NCBI GenBank assembly: GCA_019235595.1
Contig: JAFAKI010000134.1
Coordinates: 1 to 6,145 of the forward strand
DNA: 6,145 nucleotides
Reading direction: 5' to 3'
From: Mucilaginibacter sp.
GTDB taxonomy: Bacteria > Bacteroidota > Bacteroidia > Sphingobacteriales > Sphingobacteriaceae
Shown in pieces: positions 1 to 6,003 of the stretch. The position numbers and the translations under genes were made by a program. Numbering within the stretch: the first letter of the stretch is position 1; every line of letters begins with the position of its first letter. Under the pieces are notes generated by a model. The model worked only from the letters and a program-made list of their open reading frames with translations. It searched no databases and was not told where the DNA came from.

Positions 1-182
1 ATAAAATTAATGCATTAAAAGCTGCCTGTGATAACCAGGCCGTGCATGATGCGCTTCAGCAATTAGGCAATGCCGCAAAAGGGTCGGCCAACCTGATGCC
101 TTATATATTGGTAGCGGTAGAATGCTATGCTACCCTGGGCGAAATAGCCAACACACTTCGCGAAGTGTTTGGCGAGTACTGA
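1..182 (+). CDS. methylmalonyl-CoA mutase family catalytic subunit, C-terminal fragment
   Basis: The 5' part lies outside the window. Reading from base 3 gives 59 residues ending in VFGEY and a TGA stop at 180-182. The segments NLMPYILVAVECYATLGEI and LREVFGEY match the end of the TIM-barrel catalytic domain of adenosylcobalamin-dependent acyl-CoA mutases. These enzymes interconvert methylmalonyl-CoA and succinyl-CoA in propionate and branched-chain metabolism in the cytoplasm. The protein stops where the catalytic domain ends, so no B12-binding domain follows. That points to the two-polypeptide form, with the cobalamin-binding subunit encoded elsewhere, rather than the fused form. A related mutase (for example an isobutyryl-CoA type) cannot be excluded from the C-terminus alone. 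The family call is firm; the exact substrate is not. Confidence 0.88.
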   Translation, partial: KINALKAACDNQAVHDALQQLGNAAKGSANLMPYILVAVECYATLGEIANTLREVFGEY

Positions 183-613
183 TTAATTCTGACAAACTCG
201 ATATATTATATCATATCAGGTGAATATCAGTTTGTTGTTTTTCAAAAATAATTATTATCTTGTTGAAACAGATTGTTAACTATTGTTATCAACCTGCTTT
301 TTTTCGGCAAACAATTAAGTATCCGTTAACGTAAACAGTATAAACAAATGTTAACAAAACACGTGGATTGCGTGGCGAAAATAAAAAAAATGCGCTGGTA
401 ATGCAGGAAGCTAATATTCGTACAAAATGCAGAATATAAAGTTTTTATTTCGTAAATCCGCAATATTAAGTGTTAATTAATGATGAATTAATCTGATAAA
501 ATTTTAAAATTTAATTTTTTAAATAGGTTTTTTTTTGAATATTCGATGTTCCGTAACAGGCCCTTTTGTTGTGTCGTTGAGGGGGTGAAAATCAAGATTT
601 TAATAAAATATAT
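183..613. other. AT-rich gene-free region upstream of dnaA (dnaA promoter; possible origin region)
   Basis: This 431-base stretch holds no convincing coding sequence. AT content rises toward dnaA: bases 481-540 contain only 7 G or C in 60. Three GTTAAC palindromes start at 275, 325 and 350. The best DnaA-box-like words are TTATCAACC at 286-294 (7 of 9 to TTATCCACA), the complement of 362-370 (6 of 9) and 454-462 (6 of 9), so no clear box cluster is visible. No exact TAnnTTTG promoter box is present on the plus strand; TAGGTTTT at 524-531 comes within one base. The dnaA promoter must lie here, and an origin-unwinding role is possible from AT richness and position, but the sequence does not establish it. 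Confidence 0.5.
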
Positions 614-2038
614 ATGGATAAAACTTGTACAAACGTTTGGAATAGCTGCCTTCAAATCATTAAAGACAATATCCCGGCGCAGAGCTATAAGACTTGGTTC
701 GAACCAATCAAGGCCTTGCGCATGGAAGGAAGCGTCCTGACGATACAAGTGCCAAGTTTGTTCTTCTACGAATGGCTGGAAGAACATTATGTAGGTCTGC
801 TGCGTAAAACGATAAAGAAGCAGCTTGGAGAAGAAGGACGCCTCGAATACAATATTGTAGTAGAGCAATCATCGAGTAAACCGTACACCACCAACATGCC
901 GTCGACCGGCAATGGTGCCGAGACGAAAAATCAATCCATGCCTGTTCCTATATCAATTAATAAGGACATCAAAAATCCTTTTGTGATACCAGGCTTGAAG
1001 AAACTGAATGTAGATCCGCAGTTGAATCCAAACTACACCTTCGAAAATTTTGTTGAGGGTGATTGCAATCGTTTGGCCCGTTCAGCCGGTTATGCCGTTG
1101 CAGCAAAACCAGGAGGCACCTCGTTCAACCCATTGATGATATATGGCGGTGTTGGTTTAGGTAAAACGCACCTGGCGCAAGCCATTGGTAACGAAATCCG
1201 CGTTAAGCTACCGGATAAACTGGTGCTGTACGTATCATGCGAAAAGTTCACCCAGCAATTTGTGGATGCACTTAAGCACAATAACATCAATGATTTTGTA
1301 AACTTTTACCAGGCTATTGATGTGCTGATCATGGATGATGTGCACAACTTCGCCGGCAAAGAAAAAACACAGGATTTTTTCTTCCACATTTTCAACCATC
1401 TGCATCAGTCGGGCAAACAGCTGATCATTACATCAGATAAAGCACCGAAAGACCTGGCAGGTTTGGAAGAACGTTTATTATCCCGCTTTAAATGGGGACT
1501 ATCAGCCGATTTGCAGGTTCCTGACCTGGAAACCCGTATGGCTATCCTTAAAAATAAGATCTACCAGGACGGCATCGAGTTATCCAACGATGTAGTGGAA
1601 TATGTGGCCCACAACATTGATAACAACGTGCGCGAACTGGAAGGCGCTATGGTATCCCTCCTGGCACAGTCAACCTTAAACCGTAAGGAGATCGATCTGA
1701 ACCTGGCCAAGCAGATGCTGAAGAACTTTGTAAAAAATTCTTCTAAAGAAATTTCGATGGAGTATATCCAGAGCCTGGTATGCGAGTATTTTGAAGTGCC
1801 TATCGAGATGGTAAAATCACAAACCCGTAAACGCGAGATCGTACAGGCCCGTCAGATTTCGATGTATTTGGCAAAGGCACATACCAAGAGCTCATTAAAA
1901 TCTATTGGCAGCTTCTTCGGTGGCCGCGACCACTCTACAGTGATCTATGCCTGCCAGACTGTGGAAGACCTGATAGATACCGATAAAAAATTCAAAGGCT
2001 ACGTAGCCGATATTCAGAAAAAGCTAAAAATGTCTTAA
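614..2038 (+). CDS. dnaA: chromosomal replication initiator protein DnaA
   Basis: This is the AAA+ ATPase that binds DnaA boxes, melts the origin and helps load the replicative helicase. At 474 aa it is full length and shows all four domains. Domain I (about 1-85) begins with MDKTCTNVWNSCLQIIKDNI, and a variable linker spans about 86-135. The AAA+ core has Walker A GGVGLGKTH at 178-186, Walker B VLIMDDVH at 237-244, sensor 1 IITSD at 271-275, the arginine-finger segment ERLLSRFKWGL at 286-296 (R291 by analogy with E. coli R285) and sensor 2 VRELEGAM at 339-346. Domain IV ends with the DNA-binding signature GRDHSTVIYACQTV at 437-450. The ATG at 614 is chosen because it yields the conserved domain I start. 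No Shine-Dalgarno is present, only an A/T-rich leader, as is usual in Bacteroidota. It is the only complete gene on the plus strand here. Confidence 0.98.
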   Translation: MDKTCTNVWNSCLQIIKDNIPAQSYKTWFEPIKALRMEGSVLTIQVPSLFFYEWLEEHYVGLLRKTIKKQLGEEGRLEYNIVVEQSSSKPYTTNMPSTGNGAETKNQSMPVPISINKDIKNPFVIPGLKKLNVDPQLNPNYTFENFVEGDCNRLARSAGYAVAAKPGGTSFNPLMIYGGVGLGKTHLAQAIGNEIRVKLPDKLVLYVSCEKFTQQFVDALKHNNINDFVNFYQAIDVLIMDDVHNFAGKEKTQDFFFHIFNHLHQSGKQLIITSDKAPKDLAGLEERLLSRFKWGLSADLQVPDLETRMAILKNKIYQDGIELSNDVVEYVAHNIDNNVRELEGAMVSLLAQSTLNRKEIDLNLAKQMLKNFVKNSSKEISMEYIQSLVCEYFEVPIEMVKSQTRKREIVQARQISMYLAKAHTKSSLKSIGSFFGGRDHSTVIYACQTVEDLIDTDKKFKGYVADIQKKLKMS

Positions 2039-2058
2039 TAGACTATTGAGTGATATTT

Positions 2059-2090
2059 AAAACGCCATTGTGGAAAGCAATGGCGTTTTT
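2059..2090 (+). terminator. rho-independent terminator of dnaA, probably bidirectional
   Basis: A perfect 12-bp stem pairs 2059-2070 (AAAACGCCATTG) with 2078-2089 (CAATGGCGTTTT) around a 7-base loop, and the plus strand ends in a run of five T. It begins 20 bases after the dnaA stop. On the minus strand the same stem ends in TTTTAAAT, so it can also stop transcripts arriving from the convergent desaturase gene, whose stop codon is at 2118-2120. Confidence 0.9.
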
Positions 2091-2117
2091 GCTTCTATAT
2101 CTCTGTCAAGGAGAAAC

Positions 2118-3587
2118 TTACCCCACCCACTCAGTCACAATCTTCGCTGATAGTAAGCATAACGGTATACCCCCACCCGGATGTACGCTTCCTCCGCAGA
2201 AATACAGGTTTTTTATTTGAGATGAGCGATTGGCGTGTCGCTGAAATGCCGCATAACGGCTATTGGAACTCGTGCCGTAAATAGAGCCCTGATAGGATGA
2301 CGTCCCGCTTTCGATAGACCGTGGATCAAGAATGGACTCTGAAACGACCAGTTCTGTAATATCAGTCTTTAATATGCGTGATAGCTTTTCGAGAATGTTG
2401 ACTCTCGCGTCAGCAATTAATTGATCCCAGTCTTGTCCTTTGTTAGATGGTACATTGATCATCACAAACCAGTTCTCGCAACCGGAGGGGGCATCGTCCG
2501 GTCTTAGTTTCGAGCTGATATTGATGTATACGGTAGGATCATGATAGATAGTCTGCTTTTGCCAGATGTGGTCAAACTCAGCACGGTAATCATCGCTGAA
2601 AAAGATATTGTGCAGATCAAGCTCTGGGAATTGCTTTTTGATTCCCCAGTAAAATATAAGCGCCGAACTGCTACGCTCCTGATTAAGAATTTTCTTAGGT
2701 CGATATTGCGGAGACTGGCTTAATAGTTTATGATACGTAAACCAAACATCCATGTTAGATACAACTACGTCTGCATCAATAGTCTTACCATTTACCCTAA
2801 TGCCAAGCACCTTTTTATTTTTTAAAACGATCTCATCGACTTTCGACCGGTAATGAAATTTTACCCCTAATGACTTAGCTAATTCAACCAGACAGTTGAC
2901 AATCTGATACATGCCTCCCTCCGGAAAGTATGCTCCAAAGTGTTGTTCCAAATGTGGTATTACATTCAATGTCGCTGGCGCCTGATATGGGCTTGATCCA
3001 TTATAGGTGGCATAACGATCAGCATATTGTTGCAATCGTTTGTCGGTAAAAAATTTGTTATTTGCCTGATGCATGGTTCGAAAAGTATCAATCTGGCCAA
3101 ATCGCAGTAAGGATTTAAAGGCATTCTGGTTTAGATAGGTTTTGAAACGATGGAGCGACTTTTGAAGGAAAATATGATCAGTTAGCTCATAAATCCTCCT
3201 GCTGTTCTTTATAAACCTACGGAGAGCCGTCCCCTCGCCTGTAAGTTTATCTACTTCACTTATAAATTTCTCTTCATCGGCATAAGCGGTTAACCGGCTG
3301 CCATCCTCATAGAAGTACTTGCAGATAATATTCAGCTTTTGATAACTGAAATATTGGGATGGGTCTTTGCCAGCGAGCTTGAATAATTCGTCGATATATT
3401 GCGGCATGGTCGCCAAGCTCGGGCCTGCATCAAAGCGAAAGCCCTCTTGTTTTACCTCGGCCAGTTTGCCGCCGGGGTAACTATTCGCTTCAAAAACTTC
3501 CACCGAATAGCCTTTTGCAGCCAAACGAATAGCAGTTGCTATTCCGGCAATTCCGGCACCGATGATCAAAGTTTTTTTGGCAGGCAT
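2118..3587 (-). CDS. crtD: carotenoid desaturase, CrtD/CrtI family (probable 1-hydroxycarotenoid 3,4-desaturase)
   Basis: FAD-dependent oxidoreductase that introduces double bonds into a carotenoid backbone, probably at the membrane. With the start at 3587 it has 489 aa, the usual length of the family. The N-terminus carries the dinucleotide-binding motif IIGAGIAG (residues 8-15) followed by VFEANSYPGGK (31-41) and FDAGPS (52-57). The C-terminus has the FAD motif NLYFCGGSVHPGGGIPL (460-476). The FDAGPSLATMP segment resembles, from memory, Bacteroidota CrtD more than the phytoene desaturases of the same organisms, so the 3,4-desaturase role is an inference; phytoene desaturase is the alternative. 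A longer frame starting at 3602 exists. The start at 3587 is preferred because family members begin M-x-K-K just before the FAD motif, and because a promoter-like box covers the upstream codons. No other carotenoid gene is in the window. The gene converges on dnaA. Confidence 0.85.
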   Translation of the reverse strand: MPAKKTLIIGAGIAGIATAIRLAAKGYSVEVFEANSYPGGKLAEVKQEGFRFDAGPSLATMPQYIDELFKLAGKDPSQYFSYQKLNIICKYFYEDGSRLTAYADEEKFISEVDKLTGEGTALRRFIKNSRRIYELTDHIFLQKSLHRFKTYLNQNAFKSLLRFGQIDTFRTMHQANNKFFTDKRLQQYADRYATYNGSSPYQAPATLNVIPHLEQHFGAYFPEGGMYQIVNCLVELAKSLGVKFHYRSKVDEIVLKNKKVLGIRVNGKTIDADVVVSNMDVWFTYHKLLSQSPQYRPKKILNQERSSSALIFYWGIKKQFPELDLHNIFFSDDYRAEFDHIWQKQTIYHDPTVYINISSKLRPDDAPSGCENWFVMINVPSNKGQDWDQLIADARVNILEKLSRILKTDITELVVSESILDPRSIESGTSSYQGSIYGTSSNSRYAAFQRHANRSSQIKNLYFCGGSVHPGGGIPLCLLSAKIVTEWVG

Positions 3588-3591
3588 GGGG

Positions 3592-3599
3592 CAAATATA
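3592..3599 (-). promoter_or_regulatory. Bacteroidota-type -7 box for the carotenoid desaturase
   Basis: The minus strand reads TATATTTG, an exact match to the TAnnTTTG consensus, followed by CCCC and then the ATG at 3587. If active, transcription would begin at or within a few bases of that ATG, giving a near-leaderless mRNA and ruling out the upstream ATG at 3602. No TTG-type -33 element is visible at the expected spacing, so the call rests on the -7 box alone. Confidence 0.5.
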
Positions 3600-3640
3600 C
3601 ACCGCTGATTACTTTGATTTAGGGATTTCGCTGATCATAG

Positions 3641-3730
3641 AAAGGGGTGTCACGTTGAGCTTGTCGAAATGTAGTGCGTAAAGGCCTTAGCCCGCCATAC
3701 TTCGACAGGCTCAGCATGACACCCTTTTTT
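3641..3730. repeat. imperfect palindromic intergenic repeat
   Basis: The left arm (3641-3674) and right arm (3696-3730) are near-complementary. Core words are TTGAGCTTGTCGAA on the left and TTCGACAGGCTCA on the right, with GTGTCA and TGACAC further out. Several of the differences would be G-U pairs in RNA. The inner region contains the small palindrome AAGGCCTT (3681-3688). Elements with a TTCGACAGGCTCAGCATGAC-like core are, from memory, scattered between genes in Sphingobacteriaceae and other Bacteroidota. The outer end merges with the pfpI stop codon (3729-3731). It may end pfpI transcripts, although the minus-strand side has only a short T run (CCCCTTTC). Confidence 0.75.
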
Positions 3731-4283
3731 AGGCATTATGGTGCGTTCCCTCACCAATTTCTTCAATAGCCTTACGATTAAAGGCTTCCAAATCATCTGG
3801 GCGGCGGCTCGTTACCAAACCATTGTCTACCACCACTTCCTGGTCAATCCAATGCGCACCGGCATTTTTCAGGTCGGTTTCAAGAGATGGATAAGAAGTC
3901 AATGTGCGACCACCGATCATGCCGGTTTCGATCAGCATTTGAGGGCCGTGGCAAATGGCTGCAACAGGCTTCCCTTCATCCAGAAATGCCGAGACAAATG
4001 CCACCGCTTCTTTATTCTGACGCAATTTATCTGGGTTCAAAACTCCGCCTGGTAAAACCAATGCATCATATTCGTCGGGGCTTACATCGTCGAGATGCCT
4101 GTCTACATTAATTTCAATTCCCCAGTTAGTTTTGTCCCATGCTTTTATTTTCCCGTTTTTTGGCGATACCACATCTACTTTAGCTCCAGCTTCTTCCAGT
4201 GCTTGTTTAGGGCTGGTTAACTCCACTTGTTCAAATCCTTCTTCGGTAAGGATTGCCACCCTGCGGTTATTTAAATTGGCCAT
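3729..4283 (-). CDS. DJ-1/PfpI/YhbO-family protein (class I glutamine amidotransferase-like)
   Basis: A 184-aa cytoplasmic protein of the DJ-1/PfpI superfamily. The nucleophile elbow AICHGPQ places the reactive cysteine at C111 with H112 beside it. The N-terminal segment EEGFEQVE (14-21) supplies the conserved glutamate, probably E18, that tunes the cysteine in PfpI/YhbO proteins. ALVLPGG (74-80) and the C-terminal TSRRPDDLEAF are also typical. Members have been described as proteases, chaperones or protein/nucleotide deglycases that act on methylglyoxal damage; which applies here cannot be told from sequence. The ATG at 4283 gives a family-typical N-terminus, and no Shine-Dalgarno is seen. 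It lies 94 bases downstream of lysR on the same strand, and its stop codon abuts the palindromic repeat. Confidence 0.92.
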   Translation of the reverse strand: MANLNNRRVAILTEEGFEQVELTSPKQALEEAGAKVDVVSPKNGKIKAWDKTNWGIEINVDRHLDDVSPDEYDALVLPGGVLNPDKLRQNKEAVAFVSAFLDEGKPVAAICHGPQMLIETGMIGGRTLTSYPSLETDLKNAGAHWIDQEVVVDNGLVTSRRPDDLEAFNRKAIEEIGEGTHHNA

Positions 4284-4362
4284 AATGTTTGTGTTTATTG
4301 ATTGAAAATTAAATTTCTTTCCATAAACTACATTTGGCGAAATGCATGGTTTTTGATTTTTT

Positions 4363-4370
4363 CAAAAATA
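4363..4370 (-). promoter_or_regulatory. candidate -7 box upstream of the pfpI-family gene
   Basis: The minus strand reads TATTTTTG, an exact TAnnTTTG match, in the gap between lysR and the PfpI-family gene and about 80 bases before its ATG. The nearest upstream TTTG (complement of 4383-4386) is only 12 bases away, shorter than the usual 19-21. In such AT-rich DNA this match could be chance. Confidence 0.3.
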
Positions 4371-4377
4371 GCTACGC

Positions 4378-5271
4378 CTATACAAACTGCATAGCGTACT
4401 TCATAAAATTGCTGGTGAGGCCGAAATCCTCGGTGCCCTTTCGGCGGATAAAATAGAAATCGCGGGTGATCTTTAGCCCTTCAATCGGCACTTCTACTAA
4501 ATCGCCCTCCGCCAGTTGTCGCACAATGGACGGCCTCGGCATAAAGCCAAGGCATTGATCAGCCAGCAGGAAATTCTTCAAAGCTTCCGTACCCCCAAGC
4601 CTGATCTTGACCGAAAGATCAGCCGGTTTAATATGGTGATCGGACAAAGCTTTTAATAATGCATTCAATGTTCCCGAGCCGCGCTCGCGCAAAGCTATCG
4701 GCGTTTTTAAAAGTTGCTTAAGCGTCAACGACTTCCCGGCTAGCGGACTTTTCGATGAACAAACCGGGATCACCTCATCGCTCATGAATGGGTTGTAAGA
4801 GACTGTCGTCAGTTTATTATCCACCTCGATGATACCGATATCCACCTCATGGTTCAGCAAAGCGTTCAGGATATATTCTGAATTGCGGTTCACCAATTGT
4901 ATGTCTACATTAGCATATTCACGCTGAAAGCCTGAAAGAATAGACGGTAAAATATATAATGCGATAGTCGTGCTGGCTCCCAATCGCAAATGCCCTGCAG
5001 CCTGCGATACATTACTCAATACGGACAGATCATATTCGATTTTCCGCTCAATCTCGGTAGCTTGAAGCAGGTTTTCATACAAGCGCTTCCCTGCTTCAGT
5101 CAGCAGGATACTATTACCCTTCCGCTCGAACAAAGGTACTTTATATTGATCCTCCAAAGCTTTGATGTGCTTACTGATAGCAGGCTGTGTAACAAACAAC
5201 ACCTGAGCTGCTTTTGAAAAACTCAAATTAGCAGCCACTTCCATAAACACGCGATGGGCGAAGGAGATCAT
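4378..5271 (-). CDS. LysR-family transcriptional regulator
   Basis: A 297-aa protein of standard LysR length. The N-terminal winged helix-turn-helix spans about residues 3-62, with the signature LSFSKAAQVLFVTQPAISKH (16-35) and the following PLFERKGNSILLTEAGK. The effector-binding domain runs from about 93 to the end and opens with LGASTTIALYILPSIL, similar to the CysB/CbbR/YeiE-like branch of the family; S100 and T101 would be in the ligand pocket by analogy. Ligand and targets are not recognisable. LysR proteins often control a divergent neighbour, but none is present here: the closest genes on both sides, pfpI downstream and hicBA upstream, are on the same strand. pfpI is therefore the nearest possible target, with weak support. 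Confidence 0.95.
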   Translation of the reverse strand: MISFAHRVFMEVAANLSFSKAAQVLFVTQPAISKHIKALEDQYKVPLFERKGNSILLTEAGKRLYENLLQATEIERKIEYDLSVLSNVSQAAGHLRLGASTTIALYILPSILSGFQREYANVDIQLVNRNSEYILNALLNHEVDIGIIEVDNKLTTVSYNPFMSDEVIPVCSSKSPLAGKSLTLKQLLKTPIALRERGSGTLNALLKALSDHHIKPADLSVKIRLGGTEALKNFLLADQCLGFMPRPSIVRQLAEGDLVEVPIEGLKITRDFYFIRRKGTEDFGLTSNFMKYAMQFV

Positions 5272-5275
5272 GGGG

Positions 5276-5283
5276 CTAATTTA
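5276..5283 (-). promoter_or_regulatory. -7-like box directly before lysR
   Basis: The minus strand reads TAAATTAG followed by CCCC and the lysR ATG at 5271. It differs from TAnnTTTG at one defined position and has the same four-base gap to the start codon as the box before the desaturase gene. No -33 element is visible. The box overlaps the beginning of the 9-bp repeat array by three bases. Confidence 0.35.
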
Positions 5284-5318
5284 GTTGATTGAGTTGATTA
5301 AGTGAGTGGTTGATTGAG
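5281..5318 (+). repeat. degenerate 9-bp tandem array, left copy
   Basis: Units TTGATTGAG (5285-5293), TTGATTAAG (5294-5302) and TTGATTGAG (5310-5318) are separated by a shortened unit TGAGTGG (5303-5309). The same unit appears in the opposite orientation at 6004-6046. The array sits directly upstream of lysR and downstream of hicA. Confidence 0.8.
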
Positions 5319-5323
5319 TTTTT

Positions 5324-5362
5324 AAAGTCCGAAAGTCCGCGTAAGTCAGGAAGTCCGAAAGT
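5324..5362 (+). repeat. short 8-bp tandem repeat (AAAGTCCG type)
   Basis: AAAGTCCG occurs twice in a row (5324-5331, 5332-5339). After CG come the variants TAAGTCAG (5342-5349) and GAAGTCCG (5350-5357), then the partial unit AAAGT. It follows the 9-bp array and precedes the hicA stop codon. No function is evident, and no clear hairpin terminator for hicA is seen in this gap. Confidence 0.65.
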
Positions 5363-5388
5363 TGATCTGCCTGTTTCTGACAATTTGG

Positions 5389-5638
5389 TTAACCCAATTT
5401 ATTTATCAGTTCGTCTTTGGGAACTTTAAGATGATTGGCAACATCGCTTAGAATAGCATTGAGTGTGCCTAACTTTATAGGATTATGGTTAGGAACAGTA
5501 AGGTGATGGCTTTCTTCACCTGATGACCTTGATAGCCTGATATGGCTTCCTTTTTGTCTTATAACTTCATAGCCGTATTTTGCAAGTAGCTTGACCAGAT
5601 CGGAACCGGAAACATTTGCGAGGAGTTTTTGGCGACAT
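5389..5638 (-). pseudogene. hicA: HicA-type mRNA interferase toxin, frameshifted near the start
   Basis: HicA toxins are small double-stranded-RNA-binding-fold ribonucleases that cleave mRNA until neutralised by HicB. The ATG at 5638-5636 opens MSPK and then runs out of frame. One base away, the frame continues with an intact HicA body: LLANVSGSDLVKLLAKYGYE, then VIRQKGSHIRL with the presumed catalytic histidine, then HLTVPNHNPIKLGTL, ending DELINKLG and TAA at 5391-5389. Removing one A from the five-A run at 5626-5630 restores a continuous 82-aa protein of normal length. The body frame has no ATG of its own between its upstream stop and the conserved region. The start lies 12 bases after the hicB stop, a normal hicB-hicA operon order. 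It may be a true inactivating mutation, a sequencing error in a homopolymer, or less likely a +1 slip at AAAAA. Confidence 0.85.
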
Positions 5639-5650
5639 AGGAGGTAGCTA

Positions 5651-5857
5651 TCAAACGGTAATTATCTCTTCTTTAACCAAATGAAGCCGAATAATCTTGG
5701 GGATGTTCGACTCTTCAAAATGACACTGAACAGCTTCACGGATGTTTGATTTAAGTTCATCCAGTGATTCGGCCTCCGTAAATATACTTTCTCCTATGGC
5801 TCTTGCAGTATAACCACCTTCTAACGCTTCTTCAACCAAAAAGAATATTTCGTTCAT
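5651..5857 (-). CDS. hicB: HicB-like antitoxin
   Basis: A 68-aa protein with the small HicB fold (partial RNase H-like). It opens with a beta strand, MNEIFFLVEEALEGGYTARA, then GESIFTEAESLDELKSNIRE and a basic C-terminal strand. Residues GGY (14-16) and the helix SLDELKSNIREAV (31-43) are characteristic. Unlike E. coli HicB (about 140 aa) it has no C-terminal DNA-binding domain, so it would neutralise HicA but may not itself bind the promoter. It is the first gene of a two-gene unit with the frameshifted hicA beginning 12 bases after its stop. The start at 5857 is backed by a promoter-like box four bases upstream. The frame is intact, as expected if the antitoxin outlives its toxin. Confidence 0.82.
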   Translation of the reverse strand: MNEIFFLVEEALEGGYTARAIGESIFTEAESLDELKSNIREAVQCHFEESNIPKIIRLHLVKEEIITV

Positions 5858-5861
5858 ATAT

Positions 5862-5869
5862 CAAATTTA
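5862..5869 (-). promoter_or_regulatory. -7 box of the hicBA unit
   Basis: The minus strand reads TAAATTTG, an exact TAnnTTTG match, followed by ATAT and the hicB ATG. Transcription would start at or next to the start codon. No TTG-type -33 element sits at the usual spacing; the nearest TTTG (complement of 5901-5904) is 31 bases away. Confidence 0.5.
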
Positions 5870-5942
5870 CGGATTTTAAGTAATTAATTCTTCACCCGCT
5901 CAAAATATTGGCCGGTGAATTTCCAGGCTCAGCTATTATATA

Positions 5943-5981
5943 TAAAATAAAAATAGGGATAATCTTCCGACTATCCCTATT
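5943..5981 (-). terminator. rho-independent terminator of asd
   Basis: A perfect 10-bp stem pairs AATAGGGATA (5952-5961) with TATCCCTATT (5972-5981) around a 10-base loop. On the minus strand the stem is followed directly by TTTATTTTA. It lies about 60 bases past the asd stop codon and separates asd from hicBA. Confidence 0.85.
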
Positions 5982-6003
5982 GTATTCTTATGATCAGGCT
6001 AAA

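Noticed and set aside
231..263. TTTG at 231-234 with TATCTTGT at 256-263 as a dnaA promoter
   Set aside because: The spacing is about right but the -7 part matches only 4 of 6 defined positions and lies some 350 bases from the start codon.
488..868. 126-codon open frame on the minus strand across the dnaA leader and start
   Set aside because: It overlaps the conserved dnaA 5' end and the AT-rich leader, and its low-complexity F/L/I/K-rich product resembles no family I know.
1090..1290. Minus-strand 66-codon frame inside dnaA
   Set aside because: Antisense to the Walker A region; its open frame follows from dnaA codon constraints.
2541..2723. Plus-strand 60-codon frame inside the desaturase gene
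   Set aside because: Antisense shadow of a conserved coding region, with no independent signal.
3399..4111. Plus-strand open frames at 3399-3608, 3738-4055 and 3887-4111
   Set aside because: They lie antisense to the clearly conserved desaturase and PfpI-family genes and show no protein-family features.
4350..4368. Hairpin TTTTTGA / TCAAAAA between lysR and pfpI as a lysR terminator
   Set aside because: The stem is nearly all A-T and on the lysR strand is followed by CC rather than a T run.
4990..5217. Plus-strand 75-codon frame inside lysR
   Set aside because: Antisense to the helix-turn-helix coding region; its product has no recognisable motif.
5639..5645. Perfect AGGAGGT on the plus strand, i.e. 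anti-Shine-Dalgarno-like ACCTCCT just before the hicA ATG
   Set aside because: No plus-strand start codon lies at a usable distance, and on the hicA strand it has the wrong polarity to recruit ribosomes; probably chance.
5891..5919. Inverted repeat TTCACC / GGTGAA between hicB and the asd terminator
   Set aside because: Only six base pairs around a 17-base loop, with no T run; not convincing.
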